A DNA stretch of 41,860 nucleotides, taken from NCBI GenBank assembly GCA_021296255.1, contig JAGWAU010000021.1, positions 1-41,860 of the forward strand. The letters are read 5' to 3'. Below the pieces are notes generated by a model. The model had not been told where the DNA came from, did no database searches, and worked only from the letters and a program-made list of their open reading frames with translations. This DNA comes from Alphaproteobacteria bacterium (GTDB lineage Bacteria; Pseudomonadota; Alphaproteobacteria; UBA2966). Shown here one piece after another: positions 1-9,356 of this stretch (the first letter of the stretch is position 1; every line of letters starts with the position of its first letter). Made by a program: the position numbers and the translations under genes.

Positions 1-10
1 GGTGCCTCCT
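1..10 (-). promoter_or_regulatory. Ribosome binding site of an off-edge minus-strand gene
   Basis: On the minus strand the bases complementary to 10-5 read AGGAGG, a full Shine-Dalgarno match, followed by four bases and then the window edge. A start codon at the usual 5-9 base spacing would therefore lie just outside. Together with the terminal repeats at 21-75, this fits the first gene of an insertion sequence (istA in the IS21 family) reading leftward. The gene itself cannot be seen. Confidence 0.4.
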
Positions 11-20
11 CACCGAGACA

Positions 21-75
21 CCTAACCGGACAACTCACGTGCTACCTAAGCCGGACAGATCATGTGCTAGCGACA
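21..75. mobile_element. Probable IS21-type insertion sequence end with tandem repeats
   Basis: Two adjacent direct repeats are visible: 21-44 and 45-69. Both share CCTAA, CCGGACA, TCA and GTGCTA and differ by one inserted base and about three substitutions. Read on the minus strand, the block would begin at 75 with TGTCGCTAGCACATG, i.e. with TG, as IS21-family ends do. That family is known for multiple short subterminal repeats at each end and an outward-in istA-istB operon. The element body would lie left of the window. The family assignment rests on pattern memory; another IS family with repeated ends is possible. Confidence 0.45.
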
Positions 76-131
76 GGAGTACTCCGGCGCGTGGCCCGTG
101 CAATTCGAAGCTGCTAGACTGAACCTGAAAC

Positions 132-1205
132 GTGAACAAGCCGGTGGGCGCTGGTTGGCGTCCAAGGCAGGGGGCATTGGCGGATCCGGTATCGCTCGCG
201 TCGCGAAGGCGCAACCGCCGTCCGCGAGGACGGTGGCGCCACGTTTACGCCGCGCTGGATCTGGGGACGAACAATTGCCGTCTTTTGGTGGCGCGGCCGA
301 CCCGCCGTGGCTTTCGAGTCATCGACGCGTTTTCAAGAATCGTTCGCCTCGGCGAAGGCGTCGGCGCCTCTGGTCGGCTCTCCGATGATGCGATTTCCCG
401 CACCATTTCGGCCCTCAAGATTTGCGCGGGCAAGATGCGCCGCCGTCGCGTCACGCGATCCCGAAGCATTGCCACGGAGGCGTGCCGGCGGGCGAGTAAT
501 TGTGACGAATTCCTGCGGCGCGTGCGCGACGAGGCGGGAATCGAACTCGATATCATCACGCCGGCCGAAGAAGCAGAACTGGCACTCGCGGGATGTTCGC
601 CGCTATTAGACAGCCGGTGCCGAAGGGCGGTCGTCTTTGACATCGGTGGCGGCAGCACGGAGCTCATGTGGCTCGGCCTGTCCAACGGCCAGAAACCCGA
701 GATCCTGGGCTGGACCTCGCTGCCCTGTGGCGTCGTTACGCTGTCGGAGGAATTCGGTGATTGTGGCGGCGACCCGGAGGCTTACGGTCACCTCGTCGAT
801 CACGTCAGCGGACTGCTCGATCCATTCATTTCCGATCACGATATGCAGGCCGCCATTCGGGACGGCGACGTCCATATGCTGGGCACCTCGGGCACCGTGA
901 CGACATTGGCCGCCGTCCACCTTGGTCTCACCCGCTACGATCGGTCCCGGGTTGACGGTGCCTGGCTATCCACGGGGGACCTCGGCAAAGTCACCCGCGC
1001 TGTCAGTGCGATGCCATACGATCAGCGGGCCAATCATGCCTGCATTCGCCGGGGGCGGGCCGACCTCGTCATCGCTGGCTGCGCCATCATCGAGGCTATC
1101 TCCAAGGCCTGGCCGGCGGAGAAGCTGCGCGTTGCCGACAGGGGCTTGCGTGAAGGAATGCTTCTCGCGCTCATGGGGGCGGCGGACGCGGAAGCCCGTC
1201 CGTGA
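132..1205 (+). CDS. Ppx/GppA-family phosphatase
   Basis: Cytoplasmic exopolyphosphatase or guanosine pentaphosphate phosphatase of the ASKHA fold, acting on polyphosphate or pppGpp. The first phosphate-binding loop is ALDLGTNNCRLL near residue 41, the second is VFDIGGGSTEL near 168, and a GTSGTVTTLA segment follows near 252. At 357 residues it is the short single-domain form, without the C-terminal HD extension of E. coli Ppx, which is usual in alphaproteobacteria. The GTG start at 132 gives a basic, low-complexity leader of about 37 residues before the fold and has no clear ribosome binding site, so the true start is uncertain. It overlaps rlmE by 4 bases (GTGA), indicating coupling. The IS-like end at 75 lies only 56 bases upstream and may have replaced its promoter. 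Ppx cannot be told from GppA by sequence alone. Confidence 0.88.
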   Translation: MNKPVGAGWRPRQGALADPVSLASRRRNRRPRGRWRHVYAALDLGTNNCRLLVARPTRRGFRVIDAFSRIVRLGEGVGASGRLSDDAISRTISALKICAGKMRRRRVTRSRSIATEACRRASNCDEFLRRVRDEAGIELDIITPAEEAELALAGCSPLLDSRCRRAVVFDIGGGSTELMWLGLSNGQKPEILGWTSLPCGVVTLSEEFGDCGGDPEAYGHLVDHVSGLLDPFISDHDMQAAIRDGDVHMLGTSGTVTTLAAVHLGLTRYDRSRVDGAWLSTGDLGKVTRAVSAMPYDQRANHACIRRGRADLVIAGCAIIEAISKAWPAEKLRVADRGLREGMLLALMGAADAEARP

Positions 1206-1918
1206 GCCGGTCGCGCCGGGGCGGCGGCCGGACGAGAACCCCGAGGGGCTCGGCCGCGAAGCGAGACCAGGTCCGGCTGAAGACCGCCCGCGGCCGCAAG
1301 GCATCTTCAACGCGATGGCTGTCGCGGCAATTGAACGACCCCTTTGTCGCGCGGGCGAAGAAGGCCGGGTACAGATCGCGCGCGGCATTCAAGCTGACCG
1401 AACTGGACGACCGGTTCAGGTTTCTAAGGGCGGGAGCGCGCGTCGTTGATCTCGGTGCCGCACCGGGTGGTTGGACGCAGGTGGCCGTCGAGCGCGCGGG
1501 ACGGGGCAATGTAATCGCCGTCGACGTGTCGCCCATGGATCCGGTGGCGGGTGCCCTGGTCGTCAGTGCCGACATCCTTGACGGGAGCGCCATCAAAACG
1601 ATCCTCGGAGCGACGGAACGCGGTGTCGACGTGGTACTGTCAGACATGGCGCCGGCATCGACCGGTCATCGATCCACTGATCATCTGCGGATAGTCGCGT
1701 TGGCGGAGGCGGCGTTCGACGTCGCATGCCGAATTCTACGCCCTCATGGTGTATTCGTCGCCAAGGTGTACCAGGGGGGATCCGAAAGGGAGCTGCTCGC
1801 CGCGATGAAGGCGGCGTTTCGGATGGTCAAGCACGCGAAGCCCGTCGCGAGCCGACGTGAATCTGCCGAAACCTACGTCATTGCGGTGGATTTCAGGCAG
1901 TCCGGCTTCGAAGCCTGA
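1202..1918 (+). CDS. rlmE: 23S rRNA (uridine-2552-2'-O)-methyltransferase RlmE/FtsJ
   Basis: This enzyme methylates the ribose of U2552 in the 23S rRNA A-loop, using S-adenosylmethionine, late in 50S assembly. The SAM-binding motif VDLGAAPGGWTQVA lies near residues 82-95. The K-D-K-E catalytic tetrad of FtsJ-type 2'-O-methyltransferases is complete: K64 (SRAAFKL), D148 (LSDMAP), K188 (VAKVYQGG) and E223 (SAETYVIA). At 238 residues it is about 30 longer than E. coli RlmE because of a basic N-terminal tail rich in Arg, which may help bind rRNA. The GTG start overlaps the stop of the phosphatase gene, so the two are probably translated together. Confidence 0.93.
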   Translation: MSRSRRGGGRTRTPRGSAAKRDQVRLKTARGRKASSTRWLSRQLNDPFVARAKKAGYRSRAAFKLTELDDRFRFLRAGARVVDLGAAPGGWTQVAVERAGRGNVIAVDVSPMDPVAGALVVSADILDGSAIKTILGATERGVDVVLSDMAPASTGHRSTDHLRIVALAEAAFDVACRILRPHGVFVAKVYQGGSERELLAAMKAAFRMVKHAKPVASRRESAETYVIAVDFRQSGFEA

Positions 1919-2001
1919 CCAGTCCGCGATTGGAGCCCCAAAACGGCGGATGTTACCATTTGCCGTGCCGCTCGCCGTTCAGTCGGCCTCATTCAATCCG
2001 A

Positions 2002-2376
2002 ATGTCGGCTCAAAGCCATAGGGGGCGTATCATCAAGAGCACGAAAGCTCAGGCCATCTTCGCTTGGGGGTTCGTCGGGGCCGTCTGGCTGGCGTGCGGG
2101 CTTCACATCTTCTCCAAGCATCCCGAGATTCCCATCGATTCGGTCAAGGGGCTGCGGTTTTTCACCGTGGACACGGGACTCGCGGTTTTCGTGCTGGGCG
2201 GGGCGCACTATTACCTGCAACTGGGGCTGATGAAGATTCTTGACCGGATCAACATCGACCCCGGGAATAAGTCCTCGATGATGCGCTTGAATCGCGCGGG
2301 CCTCTTGATGATTTTCCTTGAGATCGTGGTGATTTATCAGGCGGCGCAGCTCATATTCCGGACATTCATTCTGTGA
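2002..2376 (+). CDS. Small conserved membrane protein of unknown function
   Basis: I do not recognise the family. The 124-residue protein has three likely membrane helices, at about 17-38 (IFAWGFVGAVWLACGL), 53-74 (FTVDTGLAVFVLGGAHYY) and 98-119 (AGLLMIFLEIVVIYQAAQ), with a basic N-terminus that should stay in the cytoplasm. An ATG at 2002 was chosen; the frame is open upstream to 1930, but those codons read as non-conserved filler with cysteines and prolines. It lies between rlmE and guaB, all on one strand, so it may be co-transcribed with them, but nothing in the sequence ties it to rRNA modification or purine synthesis. Confidence 0.7.
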   Translation: MSAQSHRGRIIKSTKAQAIFAWGFVGAVWLACGLHIFSKHPEIPIDSVKGLRFFTVDTGLAVFVLGGAHYYLQLGLMKILDRINIDPGNKSSMMRLNRAGLLMIFLEIVVIYQAAQLIFRTFIL

Positions 2377-3915
<1,539 letters not shown>

Positions 3916-3936
3916 GGACCGCGACCGGAGAGATCG

Positions 3937-5247
3937 TTGACACCGGCCGCGCGTGTCGCCGCAGCCATCGATATTCTGGGACTTGTCGACGCGCTCGGTC
4001 GTCCCGCGGACCGTGTCGTCGATCGCTGGTATCGAGGCCATCGTTTCGCCGGTTCAAAGGATCGCGTGGCGATCAACGCCATGGTCTACGGTGTTCTACG
4101 ACAACGGGCGAAACTCGCCTGGATCATCGAGAAATGCGGCGATCGCCAGCTCGTCGGGCCACGCCTGATGGTGTTGGCCCAACTCGTCCTTGATCGTGGC
4201 GAGGACCAGTCCTGCGTAAAGGCGCTATTCGACTCGAGCCGCTTCGGGCCGCCCGCCCTCGAGCAACATGAACTGGACCTGTTGGCGGCCATTTGGCGAT
4301 GCGGCGCTCATCCAACGGGCCTCCCCGGCTGGGTCGAGGCGAATTGCCCCGAATGGCTGTTTCATGAAGTCCTGGGTTACCTGGGTGATTCGACGGGCGC
4401 TGAATTCGCGGCCATGCAGCGACGGCCACCTCTGGACTTGCGGGTCAACACGCTCAAGGCCACGCCGGAGGAGGCGGCGAGGGCGTTGGCCGAGGAGAAC
4501 GTAGTGGCCGAGCGTTGTCCCCATGCGTCTACCGGATTGCGGATCGCCGGTCGCGCATCGGTGCTGGGTACGCGGGCTTATCGTGAAGGCCTGGTCGAGG
4601 TCCAGGACGAGGGTTCGCAGGTCGCTGCGGCTCTTGTCCAGGCGCAACCGGGCCAAACCGTGATCGATCTGTGTGCCGGTGCCGGCGGAAAATCGCTCGC
4701 CCTGGCGGCGGCCCTGATGAACCGGGGCGTCATCCACGCCTGTGATGTCAACGGTTCACGCCTTCGCCGCATGGCGCCGAGACTCTGGCGCGCAGGTGTC
4801 TCGATCGTTGAAGCCTATGAGATTTCGGGAACTGACGATCCATGGTTCGCGGGACACCTGGCATCGGCGGATCGTGTGCTCATCGACGCGCCCTGTACGG
4901 GGACCGGCACGATCCGCCGGAATCCGGACCTTGCCTGGCGTCTGTCGCCCGCCGATACGGAGCGAAACGTTTCGATGCAACGCGCTCTGCTCGTCAGGGC
5001 AGCGGATCTGGTGCGCCCAGGCGGGCGGCTTGTCTACGCCACCTGCTCGTTGTTGGAGGCGGAGAACGAGCAGCGCGTCGCGGAATTCCTCTCGGAGCAT
5101 CCTAACTTCGGACCCGTACCCGTTGGCGAGGTCTGGACCCGTGTTCTCGACAGTCCGGCGCCGTGGGAACGAGATTGTGTTTTGTTGACGCCCCGCCGGT
5201 ACGGTACAGACGGTTTTTTCATCGCCATCCTGGAACGGCGAGAATAG
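3937..5247 (+). CDS. rsmB: RsmB-family 16S rRNA (cytosine-C5)-methyltransferase
   Basis: Transfers a methyl group from SAM to C5 of a cytosine in 16S rRNA (C967 in E. coli for RsmB). The N-terminal 130 residues form a NusB-like RNA-binding domain (RVAINAMVYGVLRQR). The catalytic domain follows, with SAM motif TVIDLCAGAGGKSLALAAA near 241 and both cysteines of m5C methyltransferases: C320 in DAPCTGTGTIRRNPD and C370 in YATCSLLEAEN. Family members use one cysteine as nucleophile and the other to release the product. Length 436 is typical. The start is TTG at 3937, 21 bases after guaB, so the two are probably in one transcript. The NusB-like domain argues for RsmB rather than RsmF, but the exact target base is inferred. 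Confidence 0.88.
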   Translation: MTPAARVAAAIDILGLVDALGRPADRVVDRWYRGHRFAGSKDRVAINAMVYGVLRQRAKLAWIIEKCGDRQLVGPRLMVLAQLVLDRGEDQSCVKALFDSSRFGPPALEQHELDLLAAIWRCGAHPTGLPGWVEANCPEWLFHEVLGYLGDSTGAEFAAMQRRPPLDLRVNTLKATPEEAARALAEENVVAERCPHASTGLRIAGRASVLGTRAYREGLVEVQDEGSQVAAALVQAQPGQTVIDLCAGAGGKSLALAAALMNRGVIHACDVNGSRLRRMAPRLWRAGVSIVEAYEISGTDDPWFAGHLASADRVLIDAPCTGTGTIRRNPDLAWRLSPADTERNVSMQRALLVRAADLVRPGGRLVYATCSLLEAENEQRVAEFLSEHPNFGPVPVGEVWTRVLDSPAPWERDCVLLTPRRYGTDGFFIAILERRE

Positions 5248-5363
5248 GGGCCGTGCTGAGCGTGTTTGAACCGTGATGGACGGCTGGGTTGGCCGGAACG
5301 TTCGGGTCGCCCAAAAACCGCGGTAACGGGAATACGAGGACAGGGGCCTGAAAGGATTATCCC

Positions 5364-5873
5364 ATGAAGAATCTCTACGGATTGAGCCTCATGCTGTTGG
5401 CCGGTTTCATGTTCGCGGCATCGGTTGCAGAGGCCGCCAGCTCGGGAGGTGGCGCGGGCATTACGGGCAGTTCGCAGTTGACCGGGAGGGAGTCCGCCGA
5501 CACGCACTATCAGCAGGCCGAGAAACGCATCGACGCCGAGGACTGGAAGGGCGCCATCGCCCTTCTCGAGAAGTCCTTGGCGCGGAATTCCAGGAGTGCC
5601 GACGCTCAAAACCTCTTGGGGTACTGCCATCGGAAGCTCGGCGACTATGACCGCGCCTTCGAGCATTACGCCCGGGCGCTAGAACTGGATCCGAAACACC
5701 TCGGAGCTCATGAATATGTCGGTGAAGCTTATTTGAAGGTCGGGAATCTTGTGAAGGCGAAGGAACACCTCGATAAGCTGAGGCGGCTGTGCGCATATGA
5801 CTGCCCCGAATATCGGGATTTGCGCAAGCATGTGATCGCCTATGAGAAGGCGAGAAAAGGCGACTCGCGCTGA
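5364..5873 (+). CDS. Exported TPR-repeat protein
   Basis: The first 24 residues form a signal peptide (KN, a hydrophobic stretch LYGLSLMLLAGFMFAASV, then AEA), so the protein should be periplasmic. Residues about 50-135 hold two to three tetratricopeptide repeats: HYQQAEKRIDAEDWKGAIAL, ADAQNLLGYCHRKLGDYDRA and AHEYVGEAYLKVGNLVKAKE, a fold used for protein contacts. A C-terminal CAYDCPEY element has two cysteines four apart, which could form a disulfide. Length is 169. It stands between rsmB and guaA with gaps of about 100 bases on each side, so it may have its own promoter. The specific partner or role cannot be told from sequence. Confidence 0.8.
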   Translation: MKNLYGLSLMLLAGFMFAASVAEAASSGGGAGITGSSQLTGRESADTHYQQAEKRIDAEDWKGAIALLEKSLARNSRSADAQNLLGYCHRKLGDYDRAFEHYARALELDPKHLGAHEYVGEAYLKVGNLVKAKEHLDKLRRLCAYDCPEYRDLRKHVIAYEKARKGDSR

Positions 5874-5927
5874 CACACCTTTCCTGATCGATCACGCGGG
5901 GAAATCGCGACGTTCTCTATCGCGGTT

Positions 5928-5940
5928 CCAGTTAAACTGG
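5928..5940. repeat. Short palindrome upstream of guaA
   Basis: CCAGTT-A-AACTGG is a perfect 6 bp inverted repeat around one base, 32 bases before the guaA start. It could be an operator or a small hairpin in the leader. No matching copy was noticed before guaB, so a shared purine regulator is not supported. Confidence 0.25.
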
Positions 5941-5972
5941 ACTTCCCGAAGACCGGAGCATACGTTCGGACG

Positions 5973-7520
5973 ATGACCGACGGCGTGCTCATTATCGATT
6001 TTGGTTCCCAGGTAACACAGCTCATCGCTCGCAGAATTCGTGAAAACGGCGTTTATTGCGAGATCGTCCCCTTCGACAAGTCGCAACCCGCGCTAAAGCA
6101 ATTCATGCCCCGGGGCGTCATCCTTTCGGGCGGCCCTGCATCCGTGCTGGGGGCGGATACGCCACGGGCTCCCGGACTGACGTTCGAGCTCGGTGTCCCG
6201 GTCCTCGGGATCTGTTACGGCGAGCAGACCATGGTCGCTCAGCTCGGTGGCGAAGTGGAGGCCGCTGACCATCGCGAATTCGGACGCGCGTTCATCGAAA
6301 TCACGGATTGCTGCGATCTGTTTGATGGGTTGTGGGCGACCGGCGATCGAGAACAGGTGTGGATGAGCCACGGCGACAGGGTCACCCGGCTCCCCGAAGG
6401 ATTTCGGTCCGTCGCCGTCAGTGACGGGACGGAGTTTGCCGCCGTCGCGGACGATGAACGTCGCTACTACGGCGTTCAGTTTCATCCGGAGGTCGTCCAT
6501 ACCCCACGGGGCGGAGCGCTCTTGCGCAACTTCACCCATCGGGTGGCGGGCTGCAAGGGTGACTGGAATATGGCGGCGTTCCGCCAGACGGCTGTTACCA
6601 GCATTCGCAAGCGAATCGGCAAGGAACGTGTCGTCTGCGGCCTGTCGGGCGGTGTCGATTCGTCGGTGGCCGCCGTTCTCCTGCACGAAGCGATCGGCGA
6701 TCAGCTTACATGCATCTTCGTCGATACGGGCCTGTTGCGTGCCGGTGAGGCGGAGGACGTGGAGCAGGTGTTTCGCAAACACTACAACATCCCGCTTGTC
6801 GTTCGCGACGCCGCCGATGTTTTCCTACGGCAACTGCGAGGAGTCACCGATCCCGAAGAGAAGCGGAAGATCATCGGCGGCACGTTCCTCAAGATTTTTG
6901 AAGGCGAGGCCGATGGGATTGGCGGCGCTGAATTCCTGGCGCAGGGGACGCTGTATCCAGATGTGATCGAGTCCGTCTCTCCCGCCGGAGGTCCGAGCGC
7001 GACGATCAAATCCCACCACAATGTAGGGGGCCTTCCCGAGCGCATGAATCTCAAGCTCGTGGAACCCCTTCGAGAACTGTTCAAGGACGAAGTACGGGAA
7101 CTGGGGCGGGAGTTGGGACTTCCCGATTCCCTCGTCGGGCGCCATCCCTTCCCGGGGCCGGGGTTGGCCATACGCATACCCGGGGAAGTGACCTCCGAGA
7201 AGCTGGATATCCTGCGCGGAGCCGACAGGATCTATCTGGAGGAGATTCGGCGTGCGGGACTCTACGACGACATCTGGCAGGCCTTCGCGGTGCTGCTGCC
7301 CGTGCGGACCGTCGGTGTGATGGGCGATGAGCGCACGTATGACTATGTCTGCGCGCTTCGTGCCGTGACTTCCACGGACGGAATGACCGCAGACTATTAT
7401 CCCTTTGACATGAAGTTTATTGGCAATGTGGCCAACCGAATCGTCAACGAGGTGAAAGGTATCAACCGTGTTGTCTACGACGTCACCTCGAAACCGCCCG
7501 GCACCATTGAATGGGAATAG
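5973..7520 (+). CDS. guaA: GMP synthase (glutamine-hydrolysing)
   Basis: Converts XMP to GMP using ATP and ammonia released from glutamine. The class I glutamine amidotransferase domain covers about 1-195: nucleophile C81 in GICYGEQ, with the His-Glu pair in [11 protein letters not shown]. The ATP pyrophosphatase domain follows with its P-loop-like [12 protein letters not shown] near residue 227. The C-terminal dimerisation domain ends in [16 protein letters not shown], the standard GuaA terminus, so the gene is complete at 515 residues. It follows guaB and rsmB on the same strand, as in many alphaproteobacteria. Its stop at 7518-7520 directly abuts a fragment of another gene (see 7520-7651). 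Confidence 0.97.
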   Translation: MTDGVLIIDFGSQVTQLIARRIRENGVYCEIVPFDKSQPALKQFMPRGVILSGGPASVLGADTPRAPGLTFELGVPVLGICYGEQTMVAQLGGEVEAADHREFGRAFIEITDCCDLFDGLWATGDREQVWMSHGDRVTRLPEGFRSVAVSDGTEFAAVADDERRYYGVQFHPEVVHTPRGGALLRNFTHRVAGCKGDWNMAAFRQTAVTSIRKRIGKERVVCGLSGGVDSSVAAVLLHEAIGDQLTCIFVDTGLLRAGEAEDVEQVFRKHYNIPLVVRDAADVFLRQLRGVTDPEEKRKIIGGTFLKIFEGEADGIGGAEFLAQGTLYPDVIESVSPAGGPSATIKSHHNVGGLPERMNLKLVEPLRELFKDEVRELGRELGLPDSLVGRHPFPGPGLAIRIPGEVTSEKLDILRGADRIYLEEIRRAGLYDDIWQAFAVLLPVRTVGVMGDERTYDYVCALRAVTSTDGMTADYYPFDMKFIGNVANRIVNEVKGINRVVYDVTSKPPGTIEWE

Positions 7521-7651
7521 CCGCCGGTTGCCTGCACGTCGTCGCCGGGGCCGCCTACAAAGTGCTCAAGGATTGTCAGGAACAGGTGCCCGGGATGGAC
7601 CAGACGGTGATGTATCCCTATACGCGTGACGGCGGCAAAGTGTCGTCCTGA
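7520..7651 (+). pseudogene. Tail fragment of a lost beta-hydroxyacid dehydrogenase paralogue
   Basis: Reading GCC at 7520 onward gives about 43 codons ending in a TGA at 7649-7651. They match the last 43 residues of the dehydrogenase gene at 7716-8594: AGCLHVVAGAAYKVLKDCQE against DGCRIVVAESAYQSMKELQE, then DQTVMYPYTRDGGKVSS against DQVMMYTFTRDGGKISA. About half the positions are identical by eye. The frame could be read from an ATG at 7511 inside guaA, but there is no ribosome binding site and no NAD-binding domain. It looks like what remains of an upstream tandem copy after a deletion that joined its 3' end to the guaA stop codon. No function is likely. Confidence 0.75.
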
Positions 7652-7715
7652 CGGGGAAAACGCACGAGCTTGCGCAGGGCGGGTACGATCGACCACGAGT
7701 GAAGGAGAAAGGCGC

Positions 7716-8594
7716 ATGAGTCAGGAGAAGATCGGATTTATCGGTCTCGGAAACCTCGGCAGGGCGATCGCCGACAATATCGCGAAAGACGGATTCGAGA
7801 TGGCGGTTTTCGACATCGCCGGGGCCGAGAAGCTCGCACCTGCGGGAACACATGCCGTCGCGTCCGTGGCCGAGGTGGTGGAACGCTCCAGCCTCGTATT
7901 CATGTGCCTGCCGACCATCGCCTCGGTCGAGGCGGTCGTCGCGGAAATTTGTGACGCCGGTGCGCCGGATGGTCTCATCGTCGTGAATACGTCAACGGCG
8001 AGTCCAAGGTGTGCCATCGCCGCCCATAAACAATTGAACGAAAAAGGCATCGGCTACGCGGACGCGACTATCTCGGGAACTCCACCCCGTACGCGGGCGG
8101 CGCAAGCCCGTGTGATGTTTTCGGGTGAGCCCGAGCACTTGCGGCGGCTAACACCCGTGTTCGAGACCTTCAGTGAGAAGGTCTTTGATCTCGGGTCCGA
8201 AGTTGGAAATGGCCAGCGCATGAAGCTCGTGAACAACTGCCTGGTCCACACGGCGCTGGTGGTTTCCAGCGAAGCTCTGGCTTGGGGTGAAAAAGGCGGT
8301 CTCAGCATGCAAACGATGTTGGAAGTTCTGGAAGCAACCTCCGGGCGCAATATTGCTACCGATCACTACTTTCCATTGACCGTGTTGACGGGAACGTACG
8401 ATACCGGTGCGACGATCAGTATCGCCCGAAAGGACATCGAGACCTTCGTCGAAGAAGCGAGGGCCGACGGATGCCGGATCGTGGTAGCGGAATCCGCCTA
8501 CCAATCGATGAAGGAACTTCAGGAGGCGGCTCCGGACGTGGATCAGGTTATGATGTACACCTTCACGCGGGACGGCGGGAAGATTTCGGCATAA
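7716..8594 (+). CDS. NAD(P)-dependent beta-hydroxyacid dehydrogenase family protein
   Basis: Member of the 3-hydroxyisobutyrate/6-phosphogluconate dehydrogenase superfamily, which oxidises beta-hydroxyacids or reduces semialdehydes. The Rossmann motif GFIGLGNLGRAIADNIAKDGF is at residues 6-26, and the conserved lysine that activates the substrate sits in GQRMKLVNNCLV. The ATG at 7716 was chosen for its GAAGGAGA ribosome binding site; an upstream in-frame extension is not conserved. The usual substrate loop (DAPVSGG followed by GAxxGTL) reads DATISGTPPRTRAAQARVMF, so the substrate is probably not the classical one. Length 292 is normal. It sits between guaA and a yfgM-bamB-der block without metabolic partners, next to the decayed tail of a sister copy. 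Confidence 0.85.
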   Translation: MSQEKIGFIGLGNLGRAIADNIAKDGFEMAVFDIAGAEKLAPAGTHAVASVAEVVERSSLVFMCLPTIASVEAVVAEICDAGAPDGLIVVNTSTASPRCAIAAHKQLNEKGIGYADATISGTPPRTRAAQARVMFSGEPEHLRRLTPVFETFSEKVFDLGSEVGNGQRMKLVNNCLVHTALVVSSEALAWGEKGGLSMQTMLEVLEATSGRNIATDHYFPLTVLTGTYDTGATISIARKDIETFVEEARADGCRIVVAESAYQSMKELQEAAPDVDQVMMYTFTRDGGKISA

Positions 8595-8636
8595 GACGGG
8601 CATGGGGCCCATCCGCACGCTGCCGACTGCTTCAGA

Positions 8637-8665
8637 TTGCTCCGTTTGGTGACCCGGGCTAAGGT
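8637..8665 (+). promoter_or_regulatory. Weak sigma-70-like promoter for the yfgM-bamB-der block
   Basis: TTGCTC at 8637-8642 and TAAGGT at 8660-8665 are separated by 17 bases. The -35 element is good, the -10 matches the consensus at only three of six positions. It lies in the 103-base gap before the yfgM-like gene, where a promoter is expected. Confidence 0.25.
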
Positions 8666-8697
8666 AGCCGTCCTTTCTGGACATCCGGAGATCAAAC

Positions 8698-9351
8698 GTG
8701 GCCGACGTCTTCAACGAAGTCGATGAAGAACTACGGCGGGAGCACTACCAGAAGCTCTGGAAGAAGTACGGCAAGTACGTGATCACGCTTGCCGCCGTCA
8801 TCGTATTGGGCACAGCGGGTAGCGTGGGGTGGAAGGAATACAGGATTGCCACCCGCGAATCGGAGAGCACCCGCTTCATGGCTGCGGTTCAGCTGATCGA
8901 ATCGGGCGAACAGGTGAAGGGAGCCGCCGCATTGGCCGCATTGGCCGAGGATGCTGGCGCCGGTTATCGGGCGCTTGCCCGGTTGAGGCAGGCTGCGGCA
9001 CTGCGGCAGATCGGTGATCACAGCGTCGCCCTTTCAGTTTACGACCGTTTGGCTTCGGACGGCGGTGTCGACCAGCACCTGAGGGATTTGGCCCGACTGC
9101 TCGGTGCGCAGGCCCTGCTGGAGCTCGGTACGGCTAATGACCAAGTCGCGACGCGATTGGGTCCACTGCTGAAAGATGACAACCCCTGGCGGCACTCGGC
9201 TCGCGAGTTGCGGGGCGCTCTGGCTCTTCAGGAAGGTGACCTGGAGACGGCAAAACGGGAGTTCACATCCCTTGCCGACGACCTGAGCGCACCACCGGGC
9301 ATTCGTGCCCGCGCCGCGGAATTGTTGGCCGCCGTGGAGCACGGCACCTGA
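8698..9351 (+). CDS. YfgM-like membrane-anchored TPR protein
   Basis: An inner-membrane protein with a short charged cytoplasmic N-terminus (VDEELRREHYQKLWKKYGKY), one membrane helix at about 27-45 (YVITLAAVIVLGTAGSVGW) and a periplasmic helical domain of degenerate TPR-like repeats rich in Ala and Leu. E. coli YfgM has this layout, associates with the SecYEG translocon and periplasmic chaperones, and is encoded directly before bamB and der, as here. The start is GTG at 8698, which gives the expected length of 217. It is 5 bases from bamB, clearly one operon. Function is inferred from architecture and synteny. Confidence 0.82.
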   Translation: MADVFNEVDEELRREHYQKLWKKYGKYVITLAAVIVLGTAGSVGWKEYRIATRESESTRFMAAVQLIESGEQVKGAAALAALAEDAGAGYRALARLRQAAALRQIGDHSVALSVYDRLASDGGVDQHLRDLARLLGAQALLELGTANDQVATRLGPLLKDDNPWRHSARELRGALALQEGDLETAKREFTSLADDLSAPPGIRARAAELLAAVEHGT

Positions 9352-9356
9352 GCATC

